Positions 16,271 through 24,117 are shown, counted from the first letter of the stretch. The stretch: DNA of 36,949 nt from Desulfogranum marinum (GCF_016918565.1 NZ_JAFFQD010000044.1:1-36949); one strand, 5' to 3'. Translations and numbers: made by a program. Notes: generated by a model from the letters alone, not told the origin.

Positions 16271-17029
16271 ATGAAAAAAGTAACCCCCCTGGCAATCGGC
16301 TATGCAGTTTTTTTCATCGCCATTCTTTTTCTGGCACTGCCATGCATTGCAGCAGAATCAACCAGCGATGTACCGGTCGACAAAGCAATGAAAGAACAAC
16401 TACGTCAGGAAATAATGGGCAAGCAGGCTCAAGCAGCTGCTGATGACGAATATATTATCGGCTATAGAGATATCCTGTATGTCGCGATATACGGCGAAGG
16501 CTCCATGAGCGTAGGTGCGGAGGGTCCTTCTTCAGCTACGGCAGCCCCCGAGGAAGGGGGCGATTTTATTCGCGGGCGTGGTACCGGAGCAGAGGTGCGA
16601 ATGGATGGGAGAATGTCGCTTAAACACATTGGTGATGTGTATGTGGTCGGCATGACCTTGACCCAACTTGCCGACTACCTACAAAAAATCTATAGCTCCA
16701 TCTATGAGAGCCCAAGTGTGACCACCACTTTGGTCCAGAGTAACAGCCGACAGTATACCATGATGGGCCAAATACAATCACCAGGTCTTTTTCACCTTGA
16801 TTTCCCTCTTACGGTCGTCAAAGCTGTTGCCAAAGCCGGAGGGTTTACCGAGTGGGCTAATTCTGAAATTACCATTATCCGCCAACCCAATCCCCTTGTT
16901 GCTGGTGGAGAAAAAGGATCTGATAAAAAAGGACAAACATTCACCTTTGATTACGACGATTTCCTAAAAGGCAAAGACCTGGAAAAAAATATTATGCTCA
17001 AACCCGGTGACATCGTCGTCGTCCATTAA
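16271..17029 (+). CDS. Wza-like polysaccharide export protein (Poly_export/SLBB)
   Basis: After a signal peptide (hydrophobic to about residue 24, LPCIAA cleavage), the protein has the polysaccharide export domain starting YIIGYRDILYVAIYGEGS and continuing through RMSLKHIGDVYVVGMTLTQLADYL and SPSVTTTLVQSNSRQY. An SLBB beta-grasp segment follows (MMGQIQSPGLFHLD, VKAVAKAGGFTEWANS). The protein ends MLKPGDIVVVH. The start at 16271 has GGAG six bases upstream; the in-frame ATG at 16259 overlaps that site and is unlikely. There is an internal glycine-rich insert (GAEGPSSATAAPEEGGDFIRG). Wza-type proteins form outer-membrane or periplasmic export channels. The last 42 codons are repeated twice downstream as fragments. 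Confidence 0.9.
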   Translation: MKKVTPLAIGYAVFFIAILFLALPCIAAESTSDVPVDKAMKEQLRQEIMGKQAQAAADDEYIIGYRDILYVAIYGEGSMSVGAEGPSSATAAPEEGGDFIRGRGTGAEVRMDGRMSLKHIGDVYVVGMTLTQLADYLQKIYSSIYESPSVTTTLVQSNSRQYTMMGQIQSPGLFHLDFPLTVVKAVAKAGGFTEWANSEITIIRQPNPLVAGGEKGSDKKGQTFTFDYDDFLKGKDLEKNIMLKPGDIVVVH

Positions 17030-17084
17030 ATTAGCTGTTCGAATCATGCAGCACTGAGGGGACTAGGGGCAAGCAACGTGCAGA

Positions 17085-17253
17085 GGGGACTGATTTTATT
17101 TCTCTTTTAAACCCGGGAGACAGATCGAAGTCTACGCTATCTAATTTTCATAAAAAACCATGAAAAAAAAATCAGTCCCCTACCTAAGTACTGAGAAATT
17201 TAATCTGTCTCCCGAGTCCCAAAAAAAATGGCTGAGTTTCATGGGCAATCAGA
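17085..17253 (+). repeat. Type A palindromic element, copy 5, fused to a type B element
   Basis: It runs from GGGGACTGATTTTATTTCTC through GGGAGACAGA, the insertion TCGAAGTCTACGCTATC, AATCAGTCCCC and TTTAATCTGTCTCCC to the terminal repeat GGCTGAGTTTCATGGGCAAT(CAGA). The left end is the shared GGGGACTGATTTTATTT motif of the type B elements. Directly after it the remainder of a B element continues (17254-17329). Confidence 0.8.
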
Positions 17254-17329
17254 ATTCAGTTTGCAGTATTTATCTAGGGCACAAAGGCTTTCGCCCTTCA
17301 TAATGCCTAGAAAAATTTAATCTGTCCCC
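17254..17329 (+). repeat. Type B element, copy 0 (right part only)
   Basis: CAGTTTGCAGTATTTATC, GGGCACAAAGGCTTTCGCCC and ATTTAATCTGTCCCC match the right two thirds of the 116-bp units downstream. Its left part has been replaced by type A copy 5. Confidence 0.75.
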
Positions 17330-17378
17330 GACATACTGGACAAGTCCTCAGCTAGCTGGTCGAACCATGTAGCACTGA

Positions 17379-17493
17379 GGGGACTGATTTTATTTTTCTT
17401 ATAACCCAAGTAAAGCCCATTCAGCTTGCAGTATTTATCTAGGGCACAAAGGCTTTTGGCCTTCATAATGCCTAGAAAATTTAATCTGTCCCC
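17379..17493 (+). repeat. Type B element, copy 1
   Basis: This 115-bp unit runs from GGGGACTGATTTTATTT to ATTTAATCTGTCCCC; these ends form imperfect inverted repeats (18 of 21 positions). The interior contains AGGGCACAAAGGC. A 50-bp linker containing AGTCCTCAGCTA and TGCAGCAC joins it to copy 2, giving a 165-bp period. Confidence 0.8.
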
Positions 17494-17543
17494 GGCATAC
17501 TGGGACAAGTCCTCAGCTAACTGTTCGAACCATGCAGCACAGA

Positions 17544-17659
17544 GGGGACTGATTTTATTTTTCATATAAACCAAGTAAAGTCTATCCAGTGTGCAGTATT
17601 TATATAGGGCACAAAGGCTTTCGCCCTTCATAATGCTCAGAAAAATTTAATCTGTCCCC
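17544..17659 (+). repeat. Type B element, copy 2
   Basis: This 116-bp unit is nearly identical to the unit at 17837-17952. It opens the first of two tandem 293-bp units, each made of a B element plus an export-gene tail fragment. Confidence 0.82.
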
Positions 17660-17668
17660 GGCTATTCT

Positions 17669-17794
17669 GGATCAAACGGCGGAGCAGAAAAGAAAGGACA
17701 ACCATTCACCTTTGATTACGACGATTTCCTAAAAGGCAAAGACCTGGAAAACAATACCATGCTCAAACCAGGTGACATCGTCGTCGTCCACTAA
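17669..17794 (+). pseudogene. Export-gene 3'-end fragment, cassette 1
   Basis: This stretch has 42 codons with no start, homologous and in frame to the last part of the export protein at 16271-17029: GSNGGAEKKGQPF, then FDYDDFLKGKDLENN, then MLKPGDIVVVH and stop. Compared with the intact gene it has T-to-P, K-to-N and I-to-T changes plus silent differences. An upstream in-frame stop at 17648-17650 closes the frame. Confidence 0.85.
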
Positions 17795-17836
17795 ATTATC
17801 GGAATGAAAGGGTAGAAGGGGTAAGCAACACACAGA

Positions 17837-17952
17837 GGGGACTGATTTTATTTTTCATATAAACCAAGTAAAGTCTATCCAGTGTGCAGTATTTATATAG
17901 GGCACAAAGGCTTTCACCCTTTATGATGCCTAGAAAAATTTAATCTGTCCCC
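17837..17952 (+). repeat. Type B element, copy 3
   Basis: This 116-bp unit starts exactly 293 bp after copy 2. It differs at only a few bases, for example CACCCTTTATGATG in place of CGCCCTTCATAATG. Confidence 0.82.
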
Positions 17953-17961
17953 GGCTATTCT

Positions 17962-18087
17962 GGATCAAACGGCGGAGCAGAAAAGAAAAGACAACCATTC
18001 ACCTTTGATTACGACGACTTTTTGAAAGACAAAGACCTGGAAAACAATACCATGCTCAAACCCGGTGATATCGTCGTCGTCCACTAA
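17962..18087 (+). pseudogene. Export-gene 3'-end fragment, cassette 2
   Basis: This is a second in-frame copy of the export-gene tail ending in MLKPGDIVVVH and stop. Against cassette 1 it differs mainly at silent third positions (GAT/GAC, TTC CTA/TTT TTG, CCA/CCC, GAC/GAT), with two replacements (G to R, G to D). There is no start codon or ribosome site. Confidence 0.85.
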
Positions 18088-18129
18088 ATTATCGGAATGA
18101 AAGGGTAGAAGGGGTAAGCAACATACAGA

Positions 18130-18245
18130 GGGGACTGATTTTATTTTTCTTATAACCCAAGTAAAGCCTATCCAGTGTGCAGTATTTATATAGGGCACAA
18201 AGACTTTCGCCCTTCATAATGCATAGAAAAATTTAATCTGTCCCC
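18130..18245 (+). repeat. Type B element, copy 4
   Basis: This 116-bp unit lies 293 bp after copy 3 and closes the array. It ends about 54 bases before the beta-barrel gene. Its left part (TTCTTATAACCCAAGTAAAG) matches copy 1 rather than copies 2 and 3. Confidence 0.82.
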
Positions 18246-18298
18246 GGTTTAAAAGACGGAAAAGAAGTTACTCGCAACCACAAAAACAATTATACACA

Positions 18299-19822
18299 AT
18301 GAAACTCCAACTCCCCATCATCTGCACCACCATCCTGCTGCTGCCTTTCTCAACGTCAGCACGGGAAACCATCGTCAATGGCACCATCGGCACAGGCGTA
18401 GATTACTGGGAACGAACCTACGATAACGATACAGAAGACACGGACAGCGACAATGGCGATAAAAGGCAGATTGGCATATGGCCGGAAATTGCAATAACCT
18501 CTCTAGGAATAAAGGATTCTCTGTCTTTTCGTTATGCGCCTGTTTTTAAGTATGATGATGTGACCAGTAGCACGGATATAGACCACTATCTAACCCTTTC
18601 TGGCGAACGTTTGATGACCCGTAACTGGTCATTTTCCTTGGCTGATAACTTTGTACTGAGCGATGACCCATATTTTTCAAGCGAAAGTTTTGCTGAAGGC
18701 AGTCAAACAGGGACCGAGGATACCGAGGCAGAAGAAGTAACAACCACAGTAACCCAGGAGCAACAGACAACCTCCCTCACAGGAGATGAGCTCTCCAAAG
18801 ATGCAGGGCGACAACGATACTGGACCAATGCCCTCTCAGCAAGTACCAACTACACCTTCAGCGAAACCGGTTCCCTGGGTGGTGGCTATACCTATAAAGT
18901 GTTGAGAAATGATTCCGACAGTGATGACTATGATGAGTACGACAAGCACTCCTTTTTTGCCAATGTAGCGTATTGGTTCAGCCAGTCGTGGCAAACCTCC
19001 CTTGGCGTAAATTATATTCGTGGCCTGTATGATGAGGATGAGGAGGCATCGCTGGTAGAGATAAGTACGTCTACAACTGCTGAAACTGAAACACTTGAAC
19101 AGCTGGATAACTTGTCAGACGATTTTGATGAATATGGTGCTGACCTGCGTGTAGATTATATCCATAGCACCAGCGATTCAATCCCTTTTGTGTATGATTT
19201 TACGGGTACAAAGTACGATGAGGAGCTTCGTCAGGATAACTATGCTCATAACCTAAGCATAGGCTGGGACCATGCCTTTGATTCCCGTACACGACTTATA
19301 GTTGGTGGCGGGCCTTCCTATGCAGATGCGGAAGGCGTACAAGGAGAATGGGATTATAACCTGTACTTGAACTTCACCCGCGAGTATGAACACGCAACAT
19401 TCGCCCTGCTTCTCGATAAACGATACGACACCCAAAACTTCACAGGTAGCAATGATTCAGGGCTGAAAGACACCTATAACGCAAAAGCTACTTACAACTA
19501 CCAACATACCCAAAATTTATCATTTGATGTTTACGGGGCTTATCGTTGGGAATCAAATTATACGCCTCGAGGAGAATATTTAGTCGCTGCAGTAGCAGAA
19601 GAGGGGCTCCCACAAACAGACGATGCTTCCATTGGCGACCTCACCTATGAAAAAAATATTTATGAAGCAGGTGCAGGTTTAAGCTATAGTTTCATGAGGT
19701 ATTTTAATACAAGTTTGCGATACACCTATTACGTCTCCGATGGCGAGCTTGATTCCGACCAATATTCCGACCACCGATTCATGTTTACGTTGACCGCCAG
19801 TAATGACCTTTGGAAATGGTAA
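18299..19822 (+). CDS. Outer-membrane beta-barrel protein of the exosortase/EPS locus
   Basis: A signal peptide (MKLQLPIICTTILLLPFSTSA) is followed by a 480-residue chain of alternating amphipathic strands rich in Tyr, Asp, Ser and Thr. Examples are SLSFRYAPVFKYDD, TGSLGGGYTYKVLRND and LSYSFMRYFNTSLRYTYYVSD. The chain ends FMFTLTASNDLWKW, with the terminal aromatic residue typical of barrel insertion. Two acidic, low-complexity loops (about residues 125-160 and 240-280) are likely external. Position and pattern fit the barrel proteins of PEP-CTERM/XrtA EPS loci (TIGR03016-like), which may act in EPS secretion. The spacer before it holds no clear ribosome site. Confidence 0.75.
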   Translation: MKLQLPIICTTILLLPFSTSARETIVNGTIGTGVDYWERTYDNDTEDTDSDNGDKRQIGIWPEIAITSLGIKDSLSFRYAPVFKYDDVTSSTDIDHYLTLSGERLMTRNWSFSLADNFVLSDDPYFSSESFAEGSQTGTEDTEAEEVTTTVTQEQQTTSLTGDELSKDAGRQRYWTNALSASTNYTFSETGSLGGGYTYKVLRNDSDSDDYDEYDKHSFFANVAYWFSQSWQTSLGVNYIRGLYDEDEEASLVEISTSTTAETETLEQLDNLSDDFDEYGADLRVDYIHSTSDSIPFVYDFTGTKYDEELRQDNYAHNLSIGWDHAFDSRTRLIVGGGPSYADAEGVQGEWDYNLYLNFTREYEHATFALLLDKRYDTQNFTGSNDSGLKDTYNAKATYNYQHTQNLSFDVYGAYRWESNYTPRGEYLVAAVAEEGLPQTDDASIGDLTYEKNIYEAGAGLSYSFMRYFNTSLRYTYYVSDGELDSDQYSDHRFMFTLTASNDLWKW

Positions 19823-19846
19823 AATTAACCAGTTCTTGTTGAAATA

Positions 19847-20503
19847 ATGAAGATATCCCTGCCACGCACTCTTATTCTTTTGGCCATGTTTGCGGCCACC
19901 TTCTTCTTGTTACAGGATGTAGCAGGCGTCCACCGTACCCCAATTCTACAGCCTCTCGCACTTTTCCCTACACATCTGGGCGAATGGAATACGGTTTCTT
20001 CACGTAAGTCAGGTGAGGAGGTTATTAAAATGCTGGGGGTGGATGACTACATTGAATACAATTATGTCAATCAGGCAGGGAAAAGAGTTAATTTTTATGC
20101 GGCCTTTTATGAAGCTGTCGGCAATGGAAAGGGATACCATTCTCCCAAAAATTGCATTCCAGGCGGAGGATGGGGTATAGACGAGATCAACACAGTTGAT
20201 ATCACCCCAGACGGATATGAACGTTCGGTAACCGTTTCTGAGATGATAATTAGAAACAGAAATGAATACCAGGTTGTCTATTACTGGTTTCAAAACCGAG
20301 GGAGAGTAATTGCTTCCGAATACTGGGAAAAAATCTTTCTTGTTACGGATGCAATTCTTAAAAAACGAAGAGATGGTACCTTTGTTAGGCTAATGGCCTA
20401 CGCAGAAGATGGTGATATCGAAATGGCAAGAAAAGCGTTAAAAGATATTTCTATACATATTCTACCAGAACTTGATAATTTTTTACCTGGAAAAGTCTTA
20501 TAA
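19847..20503 (+). CDS. epsI: EpsI / DUF3485 exosortase-associated protein
   Basis: The N-terminal membrane anchor (about residues 7-26) precedes a periplasmic domain with HRTPILQPLALFPTHLGEW, VNFYAAFYE and the signature HSPKNCIPGGGW (98-109), followed by YQVVYYWFQNRGRV. These define the EpsI family found beside or fused to exosortases. It is thought to assist the exosortase or EPS process, but its reaction is unknown. The stop overlaps the exosortase ATG by one base (TAATG), indicating translational coupling. Here EpsI is a separate protein, whereas many proteobacterial homologues are fused to the exosortase. Confidence 0.88.
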   Translation: MKISLPRTLILLAMFAATFFLLQDVAGVHRTPILQPLALFPTHLGEWNTVSSRKSGEEVIKMLGVDDYIEYNYVNQAGKRVNFYAAFYEAVGNGKGYHSPKNCIPGGGWGIDEINTVDITPDGYERSVTVSEMIIRNRNEYQVVYYWFQNRGRVIASEYWEKIFLVTDAILKKRRDGTFVRLMAYAEDGDIEMARKALKDISIHILPELDNFLPGKVL

Positions 20504-21360
20504 TGATCCCTCCTGCTACTCACCAAGAACAGAGAAATGCGTACGGTTATCTTTGCATTGGTTTAACTCTGCTTGCCGTAGTTGGTCTATACTTTCCTGT
20601 TTTGGTAGAGCTTGCAGCAGATTGGAAAATAAACGATAACTACTCACATGGTTTTTTTATTCCGTTAATCAGTGCGTATATGATCTATACGGTGAGATCT
20701 GATTTGAAAAGTATACCTGTCTCACCTGTGAATTGGGGTTTTCTTGTGATATTGGCAGGGTTAGCTCAGCTGTATATCGCCACCGTCGGATCTGAGTTTT
20801 TTCTTCAGCGAATTTCCATTATCCCTGTTTTAATTGGTATATGTTTATTCATGCTCGGGTACCGTATAACAGGTAATGTATTATTACCGCTTCTTTATCT
20901 TGTTTTTATGGTTCCGCTTCCAGCTATTCTCTGGAACAAAATAGCATTTCCATTGCAGTTATTTTCCAGCGCAATAACAGAAAATGTTGTCCAAATGCTG
21001 GGTTTACCTATTTTTCGAGAAGGTAATGTCCTTCATCTTGCTCAAACAACTCTGGAAGTGATAGATGCTTGTTCAGGTCTGCGTTCATTAAATACTATGT
21101 TCGCCTTAAGCATAGCGCTGGGGTGGTTTTCAGGTTTAGTCGTTTGGAAAAGGTGGGCTCTTTTCTTTTTCTCTGCGCCAATTGCTGTTTTTGCTAACAC
21201 TGTGCGTCTTGTTCTGACAGCTGTCCTCGCTCATTTTTATGGAGAAAAGGTTGCTCAAGGTTTTCTGCATGAATTTTCAGGACTTTTTACATTCATATTT
21301 GGGTTGATTCTATTGATTTTAACAAGCAATATTTTACTTAGAGCTGATAAGACTGAATGA
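20503..21360 (+). CDS. xrt: Exosortase (XrtA/EpsH family transpeptidase)
   Basis: This polytopic membrane protein with about eight transmembrane segments carries the three conserved exosortase residues: Cys190 in DACSGLRS, Arg235 in ANTVRL and His256 in LHEFSG. The family motifs NDNYSHGFFIP and FMVPLPA are also present. Exosortases cleave and transfer proteins with PEP-CTERM-type C-terminal signals, and EPS loci normally accompany them. The 285-residue length fits an unfused exosortase. The subclass (XrtA or other) cannot be settled by eye, although the surrounding deacetylase, FemAB, TIGR03087 and amidotransferase genes argue for an XrtA-type system. No PEP-CTERM substrate is encoded in this window. 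Confidence 0.92.
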   Translation: MIPPATHQEQRNAYGYLCIGLTLLAVVGLYFPVLVELAADWKINDNYSHGFFIPLISAYMIYTVRSDLKSIPVSPVNWGFLVILAGLAQLYIATVGSEFFLQRISIIPVLIGICLFMLGYRITGNVLLPLLYLVFMVPLPAILWNKIAFPLQLFSSAITENVVQMLGLPIFREGNVLHLAQTTLEVIDACSGLRSLNTMFALSIALGWFSGLVVWKRWALFFFSAPIAVFANTVRLVLTAVLAHFYGEKVAQGFLHEFSGLFTFIFGLILLILTSNILLRADKTE

Positions 21361-21435
21361 GTACCGCTCTTGCGGAAGGTTTTCTTTCCTATCAATAGAT
21401 AATAAAGTAATAAAGAGTTATTTTTGAGGGGTATT

Positions 21436-22206
21436 TTGTATTTTTTCATTCCAAGTTTACTGCGTATTGTTGCAACATTATTGATCTTTATTTTTCATTT
21501 TCAGGGACTGTATGGGCTGGATAATACAAATATTGATTTTCTAGCAATATGTATATTTTGTTTTTTGTCGGGTTTTCTTGCTTACCCTATTGAAGGTGCA
21601 AAGTTACAATGGTTCTTTAAAAAGTATATTCAAATAATGGCTCCATTCTGGACTGTTTATATTGGGGTCGTTTGTATAAATTTGTTTATTCAATACAAAG
21701 GACAAGATTTAATTAGTTTTATAGTAACTTTTTTCTTTGGAGGCTTATTTATAGTCGACCCTTTATATGTTATTTCTTGGTTTATAACCTTTATTCTTGT
21801 CCTTTACTTAATGCTTGCTGTTTGTACAAGTAGTGAGAGTATATATATTAATTTGATGTACGGCTTTTTGTCAGCTTGTTGTTATTATTTTTTTGTAAAA
21901 CAGTCGTTTTTTTATTTAGCATTTTTTGTTGTTGGATGTATTGCAAAAAATAGCACTAGTTTTTCTTCGATTTTGAAGATGGATTATATGCCGACTGTGA
22001 ACGTGAATTTGCCGCTTGGTGTGCTACAAGACAGGTGTTATTCTTTTTTTCTCATCCATGGTTGTGTTTTACTCTTTTTTGTTAAGATGATTGATTTAAG
22101 ACCTTCCCTTTGTTTCATTTTTTCATTAGTTATCACTTCGTTTTTATCTCATTATCACTACCTGTTTTCTAAAAATATTTATATGCTCATTATCAAGGGT
22201 AAGTAG
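21436..22206 (+). CDS. Short acyltransferase-3-like membrane protein
   Basis: This very hydrophobic protein (about eight transmembrane segments) starts FFIPSLLRIVATLLIFIFHF, which resembles the first helix of acyltransferase family 3 with its conserved Arg and His. Near the end YSFFLIHGCVLL resembles the family's last helices (YSLYLIHxP). At about 256 residues it is roughly 100 shorter than OafA-type enzymes, so loss of the middle helices or strong divergence is likely. TTG at 21436 has GAGGGG four bases upstream; TTG 21424 is in frame. The gene is conspicuously T-rich compared with its neighbours, which suggests later acquisition. A role in O-acetylating the polysaccharide is inferred. Confidence 0.55.
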   Translation: MYFFIPSLLRIVATLLIFIFHFQGLYGLDNTNIDFLAICIFCFLSGFLAYPIEGAKLQWFFKKYIQIMAPFWTVYIGVVCINLFIQYKGQDLISFIVTFFFGGLFIVDPLYVISWFITFILVLYLMLAVCTSSESIYINLMYGFLSACCYYFFVKQSFFYLAFFVVGCIAKNSTSFSSILKMDYMPTVNVNLPLGVLQDRCYSFFLIHGCVLLFFVKMIDLRPSLCFIFSLVITSFLSHYHYLFSKNIYMLIIKGK

Positions 22207-22217
22207 AGATAGTAGTT

Positions 22218-23048
22218 ATGCAAAATGAATGGTTAGTGAACTACCTGACAATTGATGTAGAAGAGCATTTTCAGGTCGCCGCTTTTGAAGATGTTATCTC
22301 AGCCGATGATTGGCACAATCAGCAATCAAGAGTAGCCAATAATACCTCGTCCATCTTGGGGCTACTTGATAAGCATAATGTTAAGGGGACATTTTTTATC
22401 GTCGGCTGGGTGGCTGAAAAACATCCTGAGTTGGTTCGTGCCATACAAAAGGCAGGGCACGAGATCGGTTGCCACAGCTATTCCCACCGAAAAGTGTATG
22501 ATCTTTCTCCTGAGCAATTCAGAGAGGATACCCAAAAGGCAAAATATATTTTGGAAGATATAACAGGTGAGCCTGTCAACGGTTACAGAGCACCAAGTTA
22601 TTCCATCACCCCAAAATCACTTTGGGCGCTTGATATACTCGAAGAGTTAGGCTTTACCTATGACTCATCCATTTTTCCTATCTATCACGATAATTATGGT
22701 ATCCCTAATGCTCCCAGGTTCAGGTATGAACATGCAAAGCAGAAGTTAATAGAGTACCCTATTTCCACAGCCTTAATTTTTGGCAGAAAAATACCCGTTT
22801 CCGGTGGCGGCTATTTTCGACTTTTTCCTTACTGGTTCACGAGAATGGGATTACAATCAATAAACGAAAAAGAACGACAGCCTTTCATGTTTTATCTCCA
22901 TCCTTGGGAGGTCGACCCGGGACAGCCTCGTTTTAAAAATGCTAGCCTGCTCTCAAAGTTTCGCCATTACAATAATCTGAACAAAACGGTAGACCGACTG
23001 GAGCACCTCCTGCATGATTTTTCCTTTGGACCGATCAATTCGGACTGA
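22218..23048 (+). CDS. XrtA-type polysaccharide deacetylase (PEP-CTERM locus, DUF3473)
   Basis: This is a NodB-homology deacetylase. The catalytic and metal-binding parts are TIDVEEHF (Asp13) and HSYSH (His86, His90); GYRAPSYSI and FMFYLHPWEVDPGQPR supply further active-site residues. The C-terminal DUF3473 extension (HYNNLNKTVDRLEHLL) marks the TIGR03006 subfamily found in exosortase loci. It has no signal peptide, as usual for this subfamily. It presumably removes acetyl groups from N-acetylated sugars of the EPS or its precursor. It follows the acyltransferase-like gene after 11 bases and precedes the FemAB gene by 20. Confidence 0.94.
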   Translation: MQNEWLVNYLTIDVEEHFQVAAFEDVISADDWHNQQSRVANNTSSILGLLDKHNVKGTFFIVGWVAEKHPELVRAIQKAGHEIGCHSYSHRKVYDLSPEQFREDTQKAKYILEDITGEPVNGYRAPSYSITPKSLWALDILEELGFTYDSSIFPIYHDNYGIPNAPRFRYEHAKQKLIEYPISTALIFGRKIPVSGGGYFRLFPYWFTRMGLQSINEKERQPFMFYLHPWEVDPGQPRFKNASLLSKFRHYNNLNKTVDRLEHLLHDFSFGPINSD

Positions 23049-23068
23049 GTAATTAAAAACGCTAGAAG

Positions 23069-24112
23069 ATGAATATTCGTCCAATAACAGATAACGATCG
23101 CTCCATTTGGGACGAATATGTCCATAGTCACCCTGATGCCAGTCCCTACCATCTTTATGGTTGGATGGTAGCAGTGGAAAAGGCATATAATTTTGGCAAA
23201 ATTGGTCTTGTCGCCGAAAATGATGGTCGCGTAGTAGGCGTGCTGCCGCTCATAATTCTGAAAATTCCGTTCTGTAAGCCTGTCTTTGTTTCTTTACCAT
23301 ATTGTGATGTTGGTTCGACCCTGGCTGAAAATGAGATGGTGGAAGAGCTATTGCTTGCTGAAGCAATAGCTATGGCCCAAAAAGCTGGAGCCTCAGCGCT
23401 TGATTTGCGATCGAGTTTGCCGAATTTTAGCGAAAAACAGGCGCTTCCAGTTGAAAAAACTGAGAATAAAGTTCGCATGTTGCTAGAACTGCAAACTTCC
23501 TCGGATGAGTTGTGGAACGGTTTTAAATCTAAGCTTCGAAGCCAAATTAGAAAGGCTGAGAAAAATGGTCTTCGTTTCGAGATAGCAAACAAGAAAACAG
23601 ATTTGTTTTATGACGTTTTTAGTCAAAACATGCGTGATCTCGGTTCACCTGTTCACTCAAGAAAAATGATTAAAGAGGTGGTCAGTCAATTTGGTGACTG
23701 TGCCGAATTGGGGTTGGTTTTTAAAGAAAACCTGCCAATAGGCGCTGGACTCATCTTACGTGTGGGAAATAAGGTTTCAATACCATGGGCATCAACTCTG
23801 CGCTCCCATAATCGGCTTGGTCCCAATATGCTCCTTTACTGGGGCTTTTTACAATATGCATCAGATAATGGATGTACACTTTTTGATTTTGGTCGGTCAA
23901 CTCGGGGAGAAGGAACGTATCGCTTTAAAGCGCAATGGGGCGCCCAACCACAGCCGTTAATCTGGAATAGAATACTTTTCACTGGAACTGTGCCTACAGA
24001 AAAGGAACCGACGAGTAGAAATAAGGAAATTATAGCTGGAATGTGGCGGAAATTACCAATTCCTGTAGCCAACTGTTTTGGGCCTCTAGTACGTAAATAT
24101 ATTAGTTTATAA
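23069..24112 (+). CDS. FemAB-like protein of the XrtA/PEP-CTERM system
   Basis: This is a GNAT-fold protein of the FemAB type: ASPYHLYGWMVAVEKAY near the start, LRSQIRKAEKNGLRFEI in the centre, and FDFGRSTRGEGTYRFKAQWGAQPQPL near the C-terminus. The length (347) and the location between the deacetylase and the TIGR03087 glycosyltransferase match the TIGR03019 family. FemAB relatives transfer aminoacyl groups from tRNA. In exosortase loci the acceptor is unknown, perhaps an amino sugar of the polysaccharide. Translation is probably coupled, with the next ATG six bases after the stop. Confidence 0.9.
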   Translation: MNIRPITDNDRSIWDEYVHSHPDASPYHLYGWMVAVEKAYNFGKIGLVAENDGRVVGVLPLIILKIPFCKPVFVSLPYCDVGSTLAENEMVEELLLAEAIAMAQKAGASALDLRSSLPNFSEKQALPVEKTENKVRMLLELQTSSDELWNGFKSKLRSQIRKAEKNGLRFEIANKKTDLFYDVFSQNMRDLGSPVHSRKMIKEVVSQFGDCAELGLVFKENLPIGAGLILRVGNKVSIPWASTLRSHNRLGPNMLLYWGFLQYASDNGCTLFDFGRSTRGEGTYRFKAQWGAQPQPLIWNRILFTGTVPTEKEPTSRNKEIIAGMWRKLPIPVANCFGPLVRKYISL

Positions 24113-24117
24113 CAACA

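Noticed and set aside
6539-17253. Type A elements as ordinary REP sequences of a RAYT transposase
   Set aside because: The complete copy has long terminal inverted repeats and an 8-bp target duplication, which RAYT/REP mobility would not produce; no RAYT gene is in the window.
17965-18198. Minus-strand frame of 77 codons over cassette 2 and B copy 4
   Set aside because: It is antisense to the duplicated export-gene tail and has no recognisable features.
17257-18245. Array resembling a CRISPR
   Set aside because: Units are 115-116 bp with inverted-repeat ends and the intervals are duplicated gene tails or linkers, not unique spacers of about 30 bp; no cas genes are present.
21361-21400. Terminator after the exosortase gene (CCGC-TCTT-GCGG followed by TTTTC)
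   Set aside because: The stem is only four to five pairs and the T-run is broken, so it is too weak to call.
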